A DNA stretch of 64,000 nucleotides, from the NCBI GenBank assembly GCA_018700895.1, contig JABIUV010000052.1, positions 56,491 to 120,490 on the forward strand, in the 5' to 3' direction. Each line of letters opens with the position of its first letter. Within the stretch, counting starts at the first letter, position 1. The position numbers and the translations under genes are program-made. This stretch comes from Bacteroidota bacterium. Lineage in GTDB: Bacteria; Bacteroidota; Bacteroidia; NS11-12g; UBA9320. Below the pieces are notes generated by a model. The model had not been told where the DNA came from, did no database searches, and saw nothing but the letters and a program-made list of their open reading frames with translations. Positions 1-7,148 of the stretch are shown piece after piece.

Positions 1-121
1 ACCTATCAATCAAATGTCCTCTTATGAGGTTACTCAATGCAGCATCTTGTGGCAGCACCAATGCAATCTTAAGGCAGGTCTTACTCAACAACTTGGATCG
101 TTTATATATATCATCTATCAT
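1..121 (-). CDS. partial unidentified gene downstream of tgt (N-terminal 40 residues)
   Basis: An open frame runs from an ATG at 121 to the window edge without a stop, giving about 40 residues beginning MIDDIYKRSK. Its ATG overlaps the tgt stop codon as ATGA, the usual arrangement of a co-transcribed downstream gene, which is the main reason to call it. The fragment has no recognisable motif, no signal peptide and no obvious membrane segment. In many Bacteroidota an LptF/LptG-type permease follows tgt, but this N-terminus does not look like one, so I leave the product open. The plus-strand ORF 14..217 in the track is its shadow. Confidence 0.4.
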   Translation of the reverse strand, partial: MIDDIYKRSKLLSKTCLKIALVLPQDAALSNLIRGHLIDR

Positions 122-1236
122 AGGCGTTGGTCTAATTTTTTTACCATACTGTTTTTCCAAGATAAGAAAGTATCTGCAAGGATGTGCTTACGTGCTTCGG
201 TAACTAACCATAAGTAAAACTTAAGATTATGCTCGCTCGCTATTTGAGCAGCCAAGTACTCTTTTGCTTTGAATAGATGCTTGAGATACGCCTTACTGTA
301 GTGAGGTGTAAGCTCATCATCTATGGGGCTGTAGTCATCTTCCCACTTCTTATTACGCATATTCATAGTGCCATTTTTGGTAAATAGCATCCCATTACGA
401 GCGTTACGTGTAGGCATCACGCAATCAAACATATCTACACCTAAGTGTATACACTCCAATAGGTTAGCTGGCGTACCTACTCCCATAAGGTAACGCGGTT
501 TGTCCTGTGGTATGATGGCCGTTATCTGCTCGGTGATGCGATACATATCCTCGTGTGGCTCACCTACGGATAATCCGCCTATGGCAATTCCATCGGTGTC
601 GTGTTTCAGGCAATACTCAGTGCTTTGCTGTCGCAAATCTGAAAATGTACTTCCTTGTATGATGGGGAATAATTGCTGCGTATGTCCGTATATCGGTTCA
701 GTCTCGTTAAATCTCTTGATACATCTATCCAACCATCGATGCGTAGTATGCATAGAGTTGGTGGCATACTCTCGCGTAGCGGGATAGGGTGTACACTCAT
801 CAAAGGCCATAATAATATCGGCCCCAATGGTACGTTGCGTATCCATTACATTTTCGGGGGTAAAAAGCAGTTTGTGCCCGTCTATATGGCTTCTAAAAAT
901 CACTCCTTCATCGGTGATTTTTCGTTGGTCGGAGATACTGTATACTTGAAAACCTCCACTATCTGTAAGCATAGGTCTATCCCAATTGATAAACTTATGC
1001 AATCCTCCAGCTCCTCTTATTATATCTAAACCAGGTCTGAGATATAGGTGATACGTATTGCCCAATATAATTTTAGCATCGATATTATTTTTTAGAATGG
1101 CTTGATCTACTGTTTTTACCGTACCCTGTGTTCCTACGGGCATAAATATAGGAGTTGGTATTTCTCCATGGTCAGTAGTGATAAGACCTGCTCTGGCTTG
1201 CGTGTCTTTCTCGGTGTGTTGTAAGTTGAAAAACAC
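118..1236 (-). CDS. tgt: queuine/preQ1 tRNA-guanine transglycosylase
   Basis: Exchanges guanine 34 for preQ1 in GUN-anticodon tRNAs in the cytoplasm, a step of queuosine synthesis. The 372-residue length and TIM-barrel motifs fit bacterial TGT: GNTYHLYLRPG near 59-69, TDSGGFQVYS at 91-100 with the active-site Asp, DECTPYP near 146-152, the GGLSVGE loop near 220, and MFDCVMPTRNARNG at 269-282 carrying the nucleophilic Asp. The start is a GTG that shares one base with the porT stop (TAGTG), so it is translated in the ubiE-porT-tgt unit. Odd point: the C-terminal zinc site, normally C-x-C-x2-C plus His, reads PIDDELTPHYSKAYLKHL with no cysteine, although the later SEHN histidine is present. Confidence 0.95.
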   Translation of the reverse strand: MFFNLQHTEKDTQARAGLITTDHGEIPTPIFMPVGTQGTVKTVDQAILKNNIDAKIILGNTYHLYLRPGLDIIRGAGGLHKFINWDRPMLTDSGGFQVYSISDQRKITDEGVIFRSHIDGHKLLFTPENVMDTQRTIGADIIMAFDECTPYPATREYATNSMHTTHRWLDRCIKRFNETEPIYGHTQQLFPIIQGSTFSDLRQQSTEYCLKHDTDGIAIGGLSVGEPHEDMYRITEQITAIIPQDKPRYLMGVGTPANLLECIHLGVDMFDCVMPTRNARNGMLFTKNGTMNMRNKKWEDDYSPIDDELTPHYSKAYLKHLFKAKEYLAAQIASEHNLKFYLWLVTEARKHILADTFLSWKNSMVKKLDQRL

Positions 1237-1931
1237 TATTGAAAAATAAGGCTAAACTGCAATAGCTTAGGCGAAACACGCTCTACACTACTTGCAAAAA
1301 TGAAATTATCTGGCACCTTCTGATTTCCCAGACCATTACTCAGCTTAATCTCGGGGCTAAATTTAAAAAAATCGTAATAAATATCGAACCCAAATCCTAT
1401 GTCGTAAGAGAAGGTATTAGGGTACAGTGCCAATATAGGTTTGGTATCGCTACGGTCCGTTTGTATATCACTTGTAAAGTCAAACCTGTATGTTGCCCCG
1501 CCGAGTAGATAAAGACGCACATTTTTATGACGTTGCGACTTGTACTCAAAGGTTAGCGGTATCTCCATATAAGTAGCCTCCATCTCTGCCACTTTAATAT
1601 TATCCTGCTTAAAGGCATAATTCATATCTCGGCGAGCAAACTGTATATTAAGCATACTTCGCACATCCCAATGATCTGCCAAACGTACATTTACCAATCC
1701 TCCCAAACCAAAACCTGGGTAGTAAGTAGACTCTATGGTTTTGAGGCTATCGTAATTTAGATTATTATCTTTTACCGTATATTTCAGCTTAGCTGTATTG
1801 CCCATTATCCCAAACCCAAATCGCACGGGGTTGCGGTCGTAAAGGGGGTTTGTCTGCTGAGCTTTTACAGTACACCCTACTGCTAAGAGCAAGGTTGTTG
1901 CAATTATTTTAATCCTGTGTATATGGAACAT
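1236..1931 (-). CDS. porT: type IX secretion system protein PorT
   Basis: Outer-membrane-associated beta-barrel protein required for type IX secretion, the Bacteroidota system that exports proteins carrying a C-terminal sorting domain. The 231-residue product has a signal peptide (IIATTLLLAVGCTVKA) followed by alternating hydrophobic strands and glycine-rich turns typical of an eight-stranded PorT/Omp_b-brl barrel, ending in an aromatic residue (FSLIFQ). Location immediately downstream of ubiE is the arrangement known for porT in Flavobacteriia and supports the specific name over a generic barrel protein. It overlaps ubiE by 28 bases and tgt by one base. Two probable cargo proteins lie at 7149-11586. 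Confidence 0.85.
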   Translation of the reverse strand: MFHIHRIKIIATTLLLAVGCTVKAQQTNPLYDRNPVRFGFGIMGNTAKLKYTVKDNNLNYDSLKTIESTYYPGFGLGGLVNVRLADHWDVRSMLNIQFARRDMNYAFKQDNIKVAEMEATYMEIPLTFEYKSQRHKNVRLYLLGGATYRFDFTSDIQTDRSDTKPILALYPNTFSYDIGFGFDIYYDFFKFSPEIKLSNGLGNQKVPDNFIFASSVERVSPKLLQFSLIFQ

Positions 1932-2623
1932 ACGCCAAATGTTAAACGTCGGTCTTCTACTTTATCGTATTTTAAACCTCGCATTATACTTTTAAATTCA
2001 TTTCCCTCCGGGAACGCAGCTACAGACTCAGGCAAGTACTTATACGCCGCATTATCTCCAGAAAACAACTTACCCCACAGAGGCAAAAGTGTCTTGTTGT
2101 ATATAGTGAAGAGTAATCCAAACAATCCTTTAGGCTTAGAAAACTCCAAAATCATAGCTACTCCACCTGGTTTTAAAACTCTATTTATTTCGCCTAGACC
2201 TTTTTTAAGATTTTCGAAATTACGTACTCCGAAAGCTACTATCACCGCATCAAATGAGTTATCCTCAAATCTTAAGTTCTCACTATCTCCGTTTTCTAAT
2301 CGTACATTGCTAATGCCCTTATCGGCTATTTTCCTACGCCCTATCTCAAGCATACCATCTGATATATCTACTCCTATCACCTCTTCTGGCTGAATTTGGA
2401 GTGTAGCCAACGCAAAATCGGCAGTACCCGTAGCGACATCCAATATACGCTTGGGCTTGTGCTCAGCGAGCATTTTAATTGCTTTTTTTCGCCATCCTTT
2501 GTCTATACCTAATGACAAAAAACGATTTAAAAAATCATAGCGATGTGCGATGTTATCAAACATTTGCTGCACTTGCTCTTTTTTAGAGCCTTCATCTTGA
2601 TATGGTTTTACTTTAGTACCCAT
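1904..2623 (-). CDS. ubiE: demethylmenaquinone / ubiquinone methyltransferase UbiE (MenG)
   Basis: SAM-dependent C-methyltransferase; in Bacteroidota, which use menaquinone, it most likely converts demethylmenaquinone to menaquinone. Motif I is LDVATGTADFAL, followed by GVDISDGML, ENLRFEDNSFDAV and the FGVRNF segment characteristic of UbiE/COQ5. The ORF track starts at 2647, but that TTG lies inside a clear TAnnTTTG promoter box, so the ATG at 2623 (MGTKVKPYQDEGSKKEQVQ) is chosen; this gives 239 residues and the family's usual N-terminus. First gene of ubiE-porT-tgt. Confidence 0.95.
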   Translation of the reverse strand: MGTKVKPYQDEGSKKEQVQQMFDNIAHRYDFLNRFLSLGIDKGWRKKAIKMLAEHKPKRILDVATGTADFALATLQIQPEEVIGVDISDGMLEIGRRKIADKGISNVRLENGDSENLRFEDNSFDAVIVAFGVRNFENLKKGLGEINRVLKPGGVAMILEFSKPKGLFGLLFTIYNKTLLPLWGKLFSGDNAAYKYLPESVAAFPEGNEFKSIMRGLKYDKVEDRRLTFGVCSIYTGLK

Positions 2624-2635
2624 TTTTTTGCTTTG

Positions 2636-2643
2636 CAAAGGTA
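2636..2643 (-). promoter_or_regulatory. promoter -7 box of ubiE-porT-tgt
   Basis: TACCTTTG on the minus strand fits the Bacteroidota -7 consensus TAnnTTTG. It ends 12 bases before the ubiE ATG, implying a leader of under ten bases with no room for a Shine-Dalgarno sequence, and it excludes the upstream TTG as the start. Confidence 0.7.
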
Positions 2644-2758
2644 ACAATTATGTTTAGTGGAGAGTTTTGAGAATAGAAAAGGTTTCGTCCCTTATCTACA
2701 CCGCATTCGAAGTTTAATGAAAAAAGGATTTTTCACACCATAGTCTAACTCTGCTCCA

Positions 2759-2766
2759 TACCTTTG
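2759..2766 (+). promoter_or_regulatory. promoter -7 box of engB
   Basis: TACCTTTG fits TAnnTTTG and is followed after four bases by the GTG start of engB. With transcription starting a few bases after the box, the mRNA would be leaderless or nearly so. Confidence 0.7.
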
Positions 2767-2770
2767 CAAC

Positions 2771-3373
2771 GTGAATTTTGCAAAAGCTAAGTTTTTGAGG
2801 AGTTATAGTCTCGTGGAGCAAATTACGGATAATATAAACCCGGAGTTTGCTTTTATAGGTAGAAGTAACGTGGGCAAAAGCTCCCTTATTAATGCACTTA
2901 CGCGTAAAAAGGATATGGCTAAAACAAGTGCCAAGCCAGGGAAAACGCAACTCATCAACTTCTTTGATGTGGAGGGAGCACTGAACCTAGTTGACTTACC
3001 TGGTTACGGTTACGCCAAGGTTTCCAAGAAACTTCGTGAACAATTTGAAGGGATAATCACTGAGTATTTGCTAAAAAGCGAAAAGCTATTCATTGTATTT
3101 GTGCTCATAGACGCTGCTATCCCCCCACAGCGTATTGATCTAGAATTCATGGAGTGGTGTGGTGTACATCGCGTTCCGCTAGGTATTGTTTTCACCAAAA
3201 CAGATAAGAAAAAGCCTAAACAAACGGAAGCCAATATGTTGGCCTTTGAAAAAGAGCTCACGAAGCACTTTGAGGAGATACCAGTCACATTCGAGACCAG
3301 TGCCAACACACACAGAGGAGTGGAAACTTTAGCCGAATGGATAGAGGAGCAGAATACTATACTAAGATCATAA
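2771..3373 (+). CDS. engB: ribosome biogenesis GTP-binding protein EngB (YihA/YsxC)
   Basis: Essential GTPase involved in assembly of the 50S ribosomal subunit. The 200-residue protein shows the complete G-motif set in order: G1 GRSNVGKSSL near 30-39, G2 region KPGKTQLINFF, G3 DLPGYGYAKV, G4 FTKTDKKK and a G5-like ETSANTHRG. Length and motif spacing match the family. The GTG start is supported by the promoter box only four bases upstream; no in-frame start is available nearer a ribosome binding site. It is transcribed divergently from ubiE. Confidence 0.95.
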   Translation: MNFAKAKFLRSYSLVEQITDNINPEFAFIGRSNVGKSSLINALTRKKDMAKTSAKPGKTQLINFFDVEGALNLVDLPGYGYAKVSKKLREQFEGIITEYLLKSEKLFIVFVLIDAAIPPQRIDLEFMEWCGVHRVPLGIVFTKTDKKKPKQTEANMLAFEKELTKHFEEIPVTFETSANTHRGVETLAEWIEEQNTILRS

Positions 3374-3406
3374 GCTACTCATCTGCCAACTTATATCCAA
3401 ACCATT

Positions 3407-3414
3407 TATCTTTG
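3407..3414 (+). promoter_or_regulatory. promoter -7 box of ferredoxin gene
   Basis: TATCTTTG fits TAnnTTTG and ends five bases before the GTG start at 3420, again predicting a near-leaderless message. Confidence 0.65.
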
Positions 3415-3419
3415 CAGCC

Positions 3420-3752
3420 GTGGAAAACATCATAACTATACACGTAACAGACCTTGAAGGTCAAACTCACGAGATACAAGCACCTACCGACATGGGAATG
3501 AACGTAATGGAAGCTATTCGTGCTAATGAGTTGCCCATCAAAGCTACGTGCGGAGGAATGGCCATGTGTGCTACGTGCAACTGTGTGGTAAAAAGCGACC
3601 ATTCCCTCCCGGAAATGAGTGAAGACGAGGAAGCAATGCTCGACGAAGCATTTGTACTTGACATCGATGGCAGTAGGCTTATGTGCCAAATACCATTGAC
3701 TGATGAAATAGATGGCCTGCGTATAGTAATGGGAGAACTAACTGGAGAGTAA
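3420..3752 (+). CDS. 2Fe-2S ferredoxin (adrenodoxin type)
   Basis: Small electron-transfer protein of 110 residues with a beta-grasp fold. Cys44, Cys50 and Cys53 (CGGMAMCATC) plus Cys89 (SRLMCQI) form the C-x5-C-x2-C...C pattern of adrenodoxin/ISC-type [2Fe-2S] ferredoxins. The acidic stretch EMSEDEEAMLDEA between them is the partner-docking helix of this class. The GTG start directly follows a TAnnTTTG box. The acetyltransferase gene begins four bases after the stop and is probably co-transcribed. The electron donor and acceptor cannot be deduced from this neighbourhood. Confidence 0.9.
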   Translation: MENIITIHVTDLEGQTHEIQAPTDMGMNVMEAIRANELPIKATCGGMAMCATCNCVVKSDHSLPEMSEDEEAMLDEAFVLDIDGSRLMCQIPLTDEIDGLRIVMGELTGE

Positions 3753-3756
3753 TACC

Positions 3757-4254
3757 ATGCCACAAGCCATCATACGTGAAGCCAAGCTCACTGATGCTGC
3801 AGCTATTGCAGATATTTACAACCACTACATCACTCATACTATAATCACTTTTGATACGCGAACCATAACCTCAAAGGATATGGAAGGTAAGATAGGGAAC
3901 TTACAAGTGAATTACCCCGTATTGGTTATAGAGCAAAGCGACCAAGTAATTGGATTTGCTTATGCATCCCAATGGAAGTCTAAAGAAGCTTATAAATATT
4001 GTGCGGAGACCACGATCTACATGCACCCAGAACATACTCAAAGCGGTTTCGGGCAGAGATTATATAACGCCTTATTAAGTGCCCTACCACTTTTTGATAT
4101 TGTACACGCCATAGCCTGCATTACTATACCCAACGAAACCAGCATTAAATTACACGAAAAATTGGGGTTTCATCGCATAGGTACGTTCAGTAAAGTGGGA
4201 TATAAACAAGAGCAGTGGATAGATGTAGAATATTGGCAAAAACACGTGGCATAA
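3757..4254 (+). CDS. GNAT acetyltransferase, phosphinothricin/methionine-sulfoximine type
   Basis: Acetyl-CoA-dependent N-acetyltransferase of 165 residues. The N-terminus IREAKLTDAAAIADIYNHYI, the segment ITFDTRTIT and the later YASQWKSKEAYKYCAETTIYM match the Pat/MddA group, which acetylates phosphinothricin-like or methionine-derivative compounds. The acetyl-CoA loop reads HTQSGFGQRLYNAL, slightly diverged from Q/R-x-x-G-x-G/A. The C-terminus (FSKVGYKQEQWIDVEYWQK) is also typical. It follows the ferredoxin gene by four bases. True substrate unknown. Confidence 0.85.
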   Translation: MPQAIIREAKLTDAAAIADIYNHYITHTIITFDTRTITSKDMEGKIGNLQVNYPVLVIEQSDQVIGFAYASQWKSKEAYKYCAETTIYMHPEHTQSGFGQRLYNALLSALPLFDIVHAIACITIPNETSIKLHEKLGFHRIGTFSKVGYKQEQWIDVEYWQKHVA

Positions 4255-4306
4255 TCCACACAAAATTGCTTCGCTACAAGAGCATCATATAATTTCTATT
4301 CAATTG

Positions 4307-4337
4307 TTTGAATATACAGAGCAAAAGGGTACATTTG
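4307..4337 (+). promoter_or_regulatory. promoter of the rplM-rpsI-rpsB-tsf operon
   Basis: TTTG at 4307-4310 and TACATTTG at 4330-4337 are separated by 19 bases, a full match to the Bacteroidota primary sigma consensus (-33 TTTG, N19, -7 TAnnTTTG). The leader to the rplM GTG would be about 30 bases; no ribosomal-protein leader structure is visible. Confidence 0.8.
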
Positions 4338-4370
4338 CAGCCCGAATTTTAAGAATAAAAAAGTTTAATT

Positions 4371-4814
4371 GTGGATACATTATCATACAAAACCATATCG
4401 GCTAATAGCAACACTGTTGATAAACAGTGGGTTATAGTTGACGCTGAAGGAAAGACGCTAGGTCGTTTTTGTTCGGAAGTAGCCAAAGTACTAAGAGGCA
4501 AACACAAGCCAAGTTTCACTCCGCATGTTGATTGTGGTGACAACGTGGTCGTAATCAATGCAGAAAAAATTACCATGACTGGTAATAAAATGGATGTAAA
4601 AGAGTACGAAACTTTTAGTGGTTACCCAGGCGGTAGAAGAGTAACACTTGCTAAGCATTTGCTAGCTAGAAAACCAAAAGACCTTGTAGAAAGAGGTGTA
4701 AGAGGAATGTTACCTAAAAACAGATTAGGAAGAAAGCTATTTACCAATATGCATGTATATGTAGGTAGTGAGCATCCACACGCGGCACAGAAGCCAACCA
4801 AATTAGAGATTTAA
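4371..4814 (+). CDS. rplM: 50S ribosomal protein L13
   Basis: Large-subunit protein that binds 23S rRNA early in assembly. The 147-residue sequence contains the family signature region MTGNKMDVKEYETFSGYPGG and the segment RGMLPKNRLGRKLFTNMHVYVG. The GTG start gives the N-terminus MDTLSYKTISAN expected in Bacteroidota. It is the first gene of the operon and is followed after seven bases by rpsI, as in most bacteria. Confidence 0.98.
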   Translation: MDTLSYKTISANSNTVDKQWVIVDAEGKTLGRFCSEVAKVLRGKHKPSFTPHVDCGDNVVVINAEKITMTGNKMDVKEYETFSGYPGGRRVTLAKHLLARKPKDLVERGVRGMLPKNRLGRKLFTNMHVYVGSEHPHAAQKPTKLEI

Positions 4815-4821
4815 TCATTAT

Positions 4822-5208
4822 ATGGACGTTATAAATACAATTGGGAGAAGAAAATCATCAGTAGCTCGTGTGTACATGAGTGAAGGTAAAGGTGCTATTA
4901 CGGTAAATAACAGACCGTTAGAAGAGTACTTTGCTTCTCAAGAGTCAAGATACTATGTTAACTTACCACTTGCAGTATGTGAGATGGAAGGTAAGTATGA
5001 CATAAAGGTGAACGTAGACGGAGGTGGTACCACCGGTCAAGCAGACGCTATCAAACTTGCTATCGCAAGAGCTTTGGTAGAGATAGATGCTGAGCTGAAA
5101 CCAGCCTTGAGAGCAAAAGGTCTGATGACCAGAGATTCTCGCTCTGTTGAACGTAAGAAACCAGGACAACCAAAAGCACGTAAGAAAACACAATTTAGTA
5201 AGCGTTAA
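4822..5208 (+). CDS. rpsI: 30S ribosomal protein S9
   Basis: Small-subunit head protein whose C-terminal tail reaches the P-site tRNA. The 128 residues include the S9 hallmarks [32 protein letters not shown] and the basic tail ending KKTQFSKR, where the terminal Lys-Arg contacts tRNA. It lies between rplM and rpsB with four bases to the rpsB ATG, so the three are translated from one mRNA. Confidence 0.98.
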   Translation: MDVINTIGRRKSSVARVYMSEGKGAITVNNRPLEEYFASQESRYYVNLPLAVCEMEGKYDIKVNVDGGGTTGQADAIKLAIARALVEIDAELKPALRAKGLMTRDSRSVERKKPGQPKARKKTQFSKR

Positions 5209-5212
5209 TATA

Positions 5213-5974
5213 ATGGGAGTAAGTACAGAACAATTATTAGAGGCAGGTGTACACTTTGGTCACCTTACCAGCAAGTGGAATCCCAAGATGGCACCATATA
5301 TCTTTATGGAGCAAAATGGTATCCACATTATAGACCTCAATAAAACTTCATCTAAATTAGAAGAAGCTCAACATGCTATAGCTAACATCGCAAGAACAGG
5401 ACGTAAAGTAATGTTTGTTGCTACCAAGAAACAAGCTAAAGATATTTTGGAAGAGAATGCTAAGAAAGTAAATATGCCATACGTAAGCCAGAGATGGTTG
5501 GGTGGTATGTTGACCAACTTTGCTACTGTTCGTAAGTCTATCAAGAAAATGCAAGCCATCGAGAAAATGAAAACCGATGGTACGTTCGATAATATGAACA
5601 AGAAAGAGCGTTTGATGAAGACTCGTGAGCAAGAGAAGCTTTACAGAGTACTTGGAGGTATTGAAGAATTGAACAGATTGCCTGCAGCCCTTTTCGTAGT
5701 AGACGTGAAAAGAGAGCACATTGCAGTAAAAGAAGCTCAAAAACTTAATATCCCAATATTCGCTATCGTAGATACTAACTCAGATCCTACAAAAGCTGAC
5801 TTCCCAATACCAGGAAACGATGATTCTGCAAAGTCTCTTCATATCCTAATCACGGAAGTGACTAATGCTATAGCAAAAGGTTTGCAAGAAAGAGCACAAG
5901 CTAAAGAGCAAGCTAAGAAAGATAAAGAGGAAACTGAAGAAGTAATAGCTGACGGAACTGAAGCCGAAGCTTAA
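5213..5974 (+). CDS. rpsB: 30S ribosomal protein S2
   Basis: Small-subunit protein needed for S1 binding. The start is moved from the ORF track's 5147 to the ATG at 5213, giving [26 protein letters not shown], the conserved S2 N-terminus, and removing an overlap with rpsI. The resulting 253 residues contain [26 protein letters not shown] and [19 protein letters not shown], all diagnostic. The acidic tail ([15 protein letters not shown]) is a common lineage-specific extension. tsf follows after 42 bases, the near-universal rpsB-tsf pairing. Confidence 0.98.
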   Translation: MGVSTEQLLEAGVHFGHLTSKWNPKMAPYIFMEQNGIHIIDLNKTSSKLEEAQHAIANIARTGRKVMFVATKKQAKDILEENAKKVNMPYVSQRWLGGMLTNFATVRKSIKKMQAIEKMKTDGTFDNMNKKERLMKTREQEKLYRVLGGIEELNRLPAALFVVDVKREHIAVKEAQKLNIPIFAIVDTNSDPTKADFPIPGNDDSAKSLHILITEVTNAIAKGLQERAQAKEQAKKDKEETEEVIADGTEAEA

Positions 5975-6016
5975 TCCTTTTATTTGACAAAACATATTTC
6001 ATAAACTAATAGAATA

Positions 6017-6850
6017 ATGACAACTATTACAGCCTCAGCAGTAAACAAACTGAGACAAATGACAGGTGCCGGTATGATGGACTGCAAAAAAGCTTTGCAA
6101 GAGTCTAACGGAGATATGGATGCAGCAGTAGATGTACTTCGCAAAAAAGGTGCAGCTAAAGCGGCTAAAAGAGCAGACAGAGAAGCTGCAGAAGGATTAT
6201 CAATAGCGAAAGCTTCTGCTGACAACACTTATGGTATCGTAGTAGAAGTAAACTGTGAAACTGATTTCGTTGCTAAAAACGATGATTTCACTGCTTTCGC
6301 AAATAGTATTGCAGATTACGCATTGGAGAATAAAGTAGCTGATAAAGATGCTTTACTTGCAACTCCTTGGGAAGGAAAAACATTAGGTGAGATACTTGTA
6401 GACAAAACTGCCGTTATAGGTGAGAAAGTAGAAGTATCAAACTATGCAATGGTTTCTTCTGAAGGTGTAGCAGCTTACAATCACGGTGCTAATCGTATTG
6501 GAGTACTTGTAGCTCTTAACTCAAACAAAGAAGAAGCACTAGCAGCAGGAAGATCATTGGCAATGCAAATTGCTGCGATGAATCCTATCGCCGTAGATGC
6601 TGATGCAGTGCCACAAGAAGTTAAGGACAAAGAGTTTAAAATAGGAAGAGAAATAGCTGAGCAAGAAGGAAAACCAGAAGCTATGCTAGATAAAATTGCT
6701 ACGGGTAAACTACAGAAGTACTTCAAAGACAATACTTTGATGGCTCAAGCCTTTGTGATGGATAGCTCTATGAACGTAGCAGCATTCTTAAAAACAGTAG
6801 ATGCAGATCTTAAAGTAAAATCTTTCACAAGATTCCAATTGGGAGCTTAA
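6017..6850 (+). CDS. tsf: elongation factor Ts
   Basis: Guanine-nucleotide exchange factor for EF-Tu. The 277-residue protein begins with the UBA-like domain (SAVNKLRQMTGAGMMDCKKALQESNGDMDAAVDVLRKKG), followed by the core signature VEVNCETDFVAKND near residues 76-89, which contacts the EF-Tu nucleotide site, and a duplicated dimerisation region. It is the last gene of the operon and is followed by a strong intrinsic terminator. Confidence 0.98.
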   Translation: MTTITASAVNKLRQMTGAGMMDCKKALQESNGDMDAAVDVLRKKGAAKAAKRADREAAEGLSIAKASADNTYGIVVEVNCETDFVAKNDDFTAFANSIADYALENKVADKDALLATPWEGKTLGEILVDKTAVIGEKVEVSNYAMVSSEGVAAYNHGANRIGVLVALNSNKEEALAAGRSLAMQIAAMNPIAVDADAVPQEVKDKEFKIGREIAEQEGKPEAMLDKIATGKLQKYFKDNTLMAQAFVMDSSMNVAAFLKTVDADLKVKSFTRFQLGA

Positions 6851-6897
6851 TTTAAATTACACCTACGTACTCGGTTTACCGTTGTACACAACATACT

Positions 6898-6930
6898 AAA
6901 AACCTCGACCAAGTTGGTCGAGGTTTTTTT
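6898..6930 (+). terminator. intrinsic terminator of the rplM-tsf operon
   Basis: A near-perfect hairpin CCTCGACCA-agt-TGGTCGAGG is flanked by A residues and followed by seven T residues. The A/T flanks make it usable in both directions, so it may also stop transcription arriving from the minus-strand peptidase gene. Confidence 0.92.
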
Positions 6931-7148
6931 ATGCCTGCATTTTATCCAGTATGTAGCTATATGAATACGGAGGACTTGCATATACCAATTGAACAATAGA
7001 ATGACGCATATATCTCGTTTCTTTCCGAATCTTACATCGTTAGAAAATATTCCAAGATATTAATACGACTTTCTATCATTCATTTGGCATTAAACATCCT
7101 TCAGTGAATGACCAATAGTTTCGGAAAGGTGTTTTAATACCGTCTCTC
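6931..7148. other. convergent intergenic spacer, nothing recognised
   Basis: This spacer between the tsf terminator and the end of the aminopeptidase gene contains no ORF, promoter box, repeat or RNA fold that I can support. Confidence 0.5.

Noticed and set aside
1917-2393. 158-residue plus-strand ORF
   Set aside because: Antisense to ubiE, whose motifs and promoter are clear; no start context or protein features.
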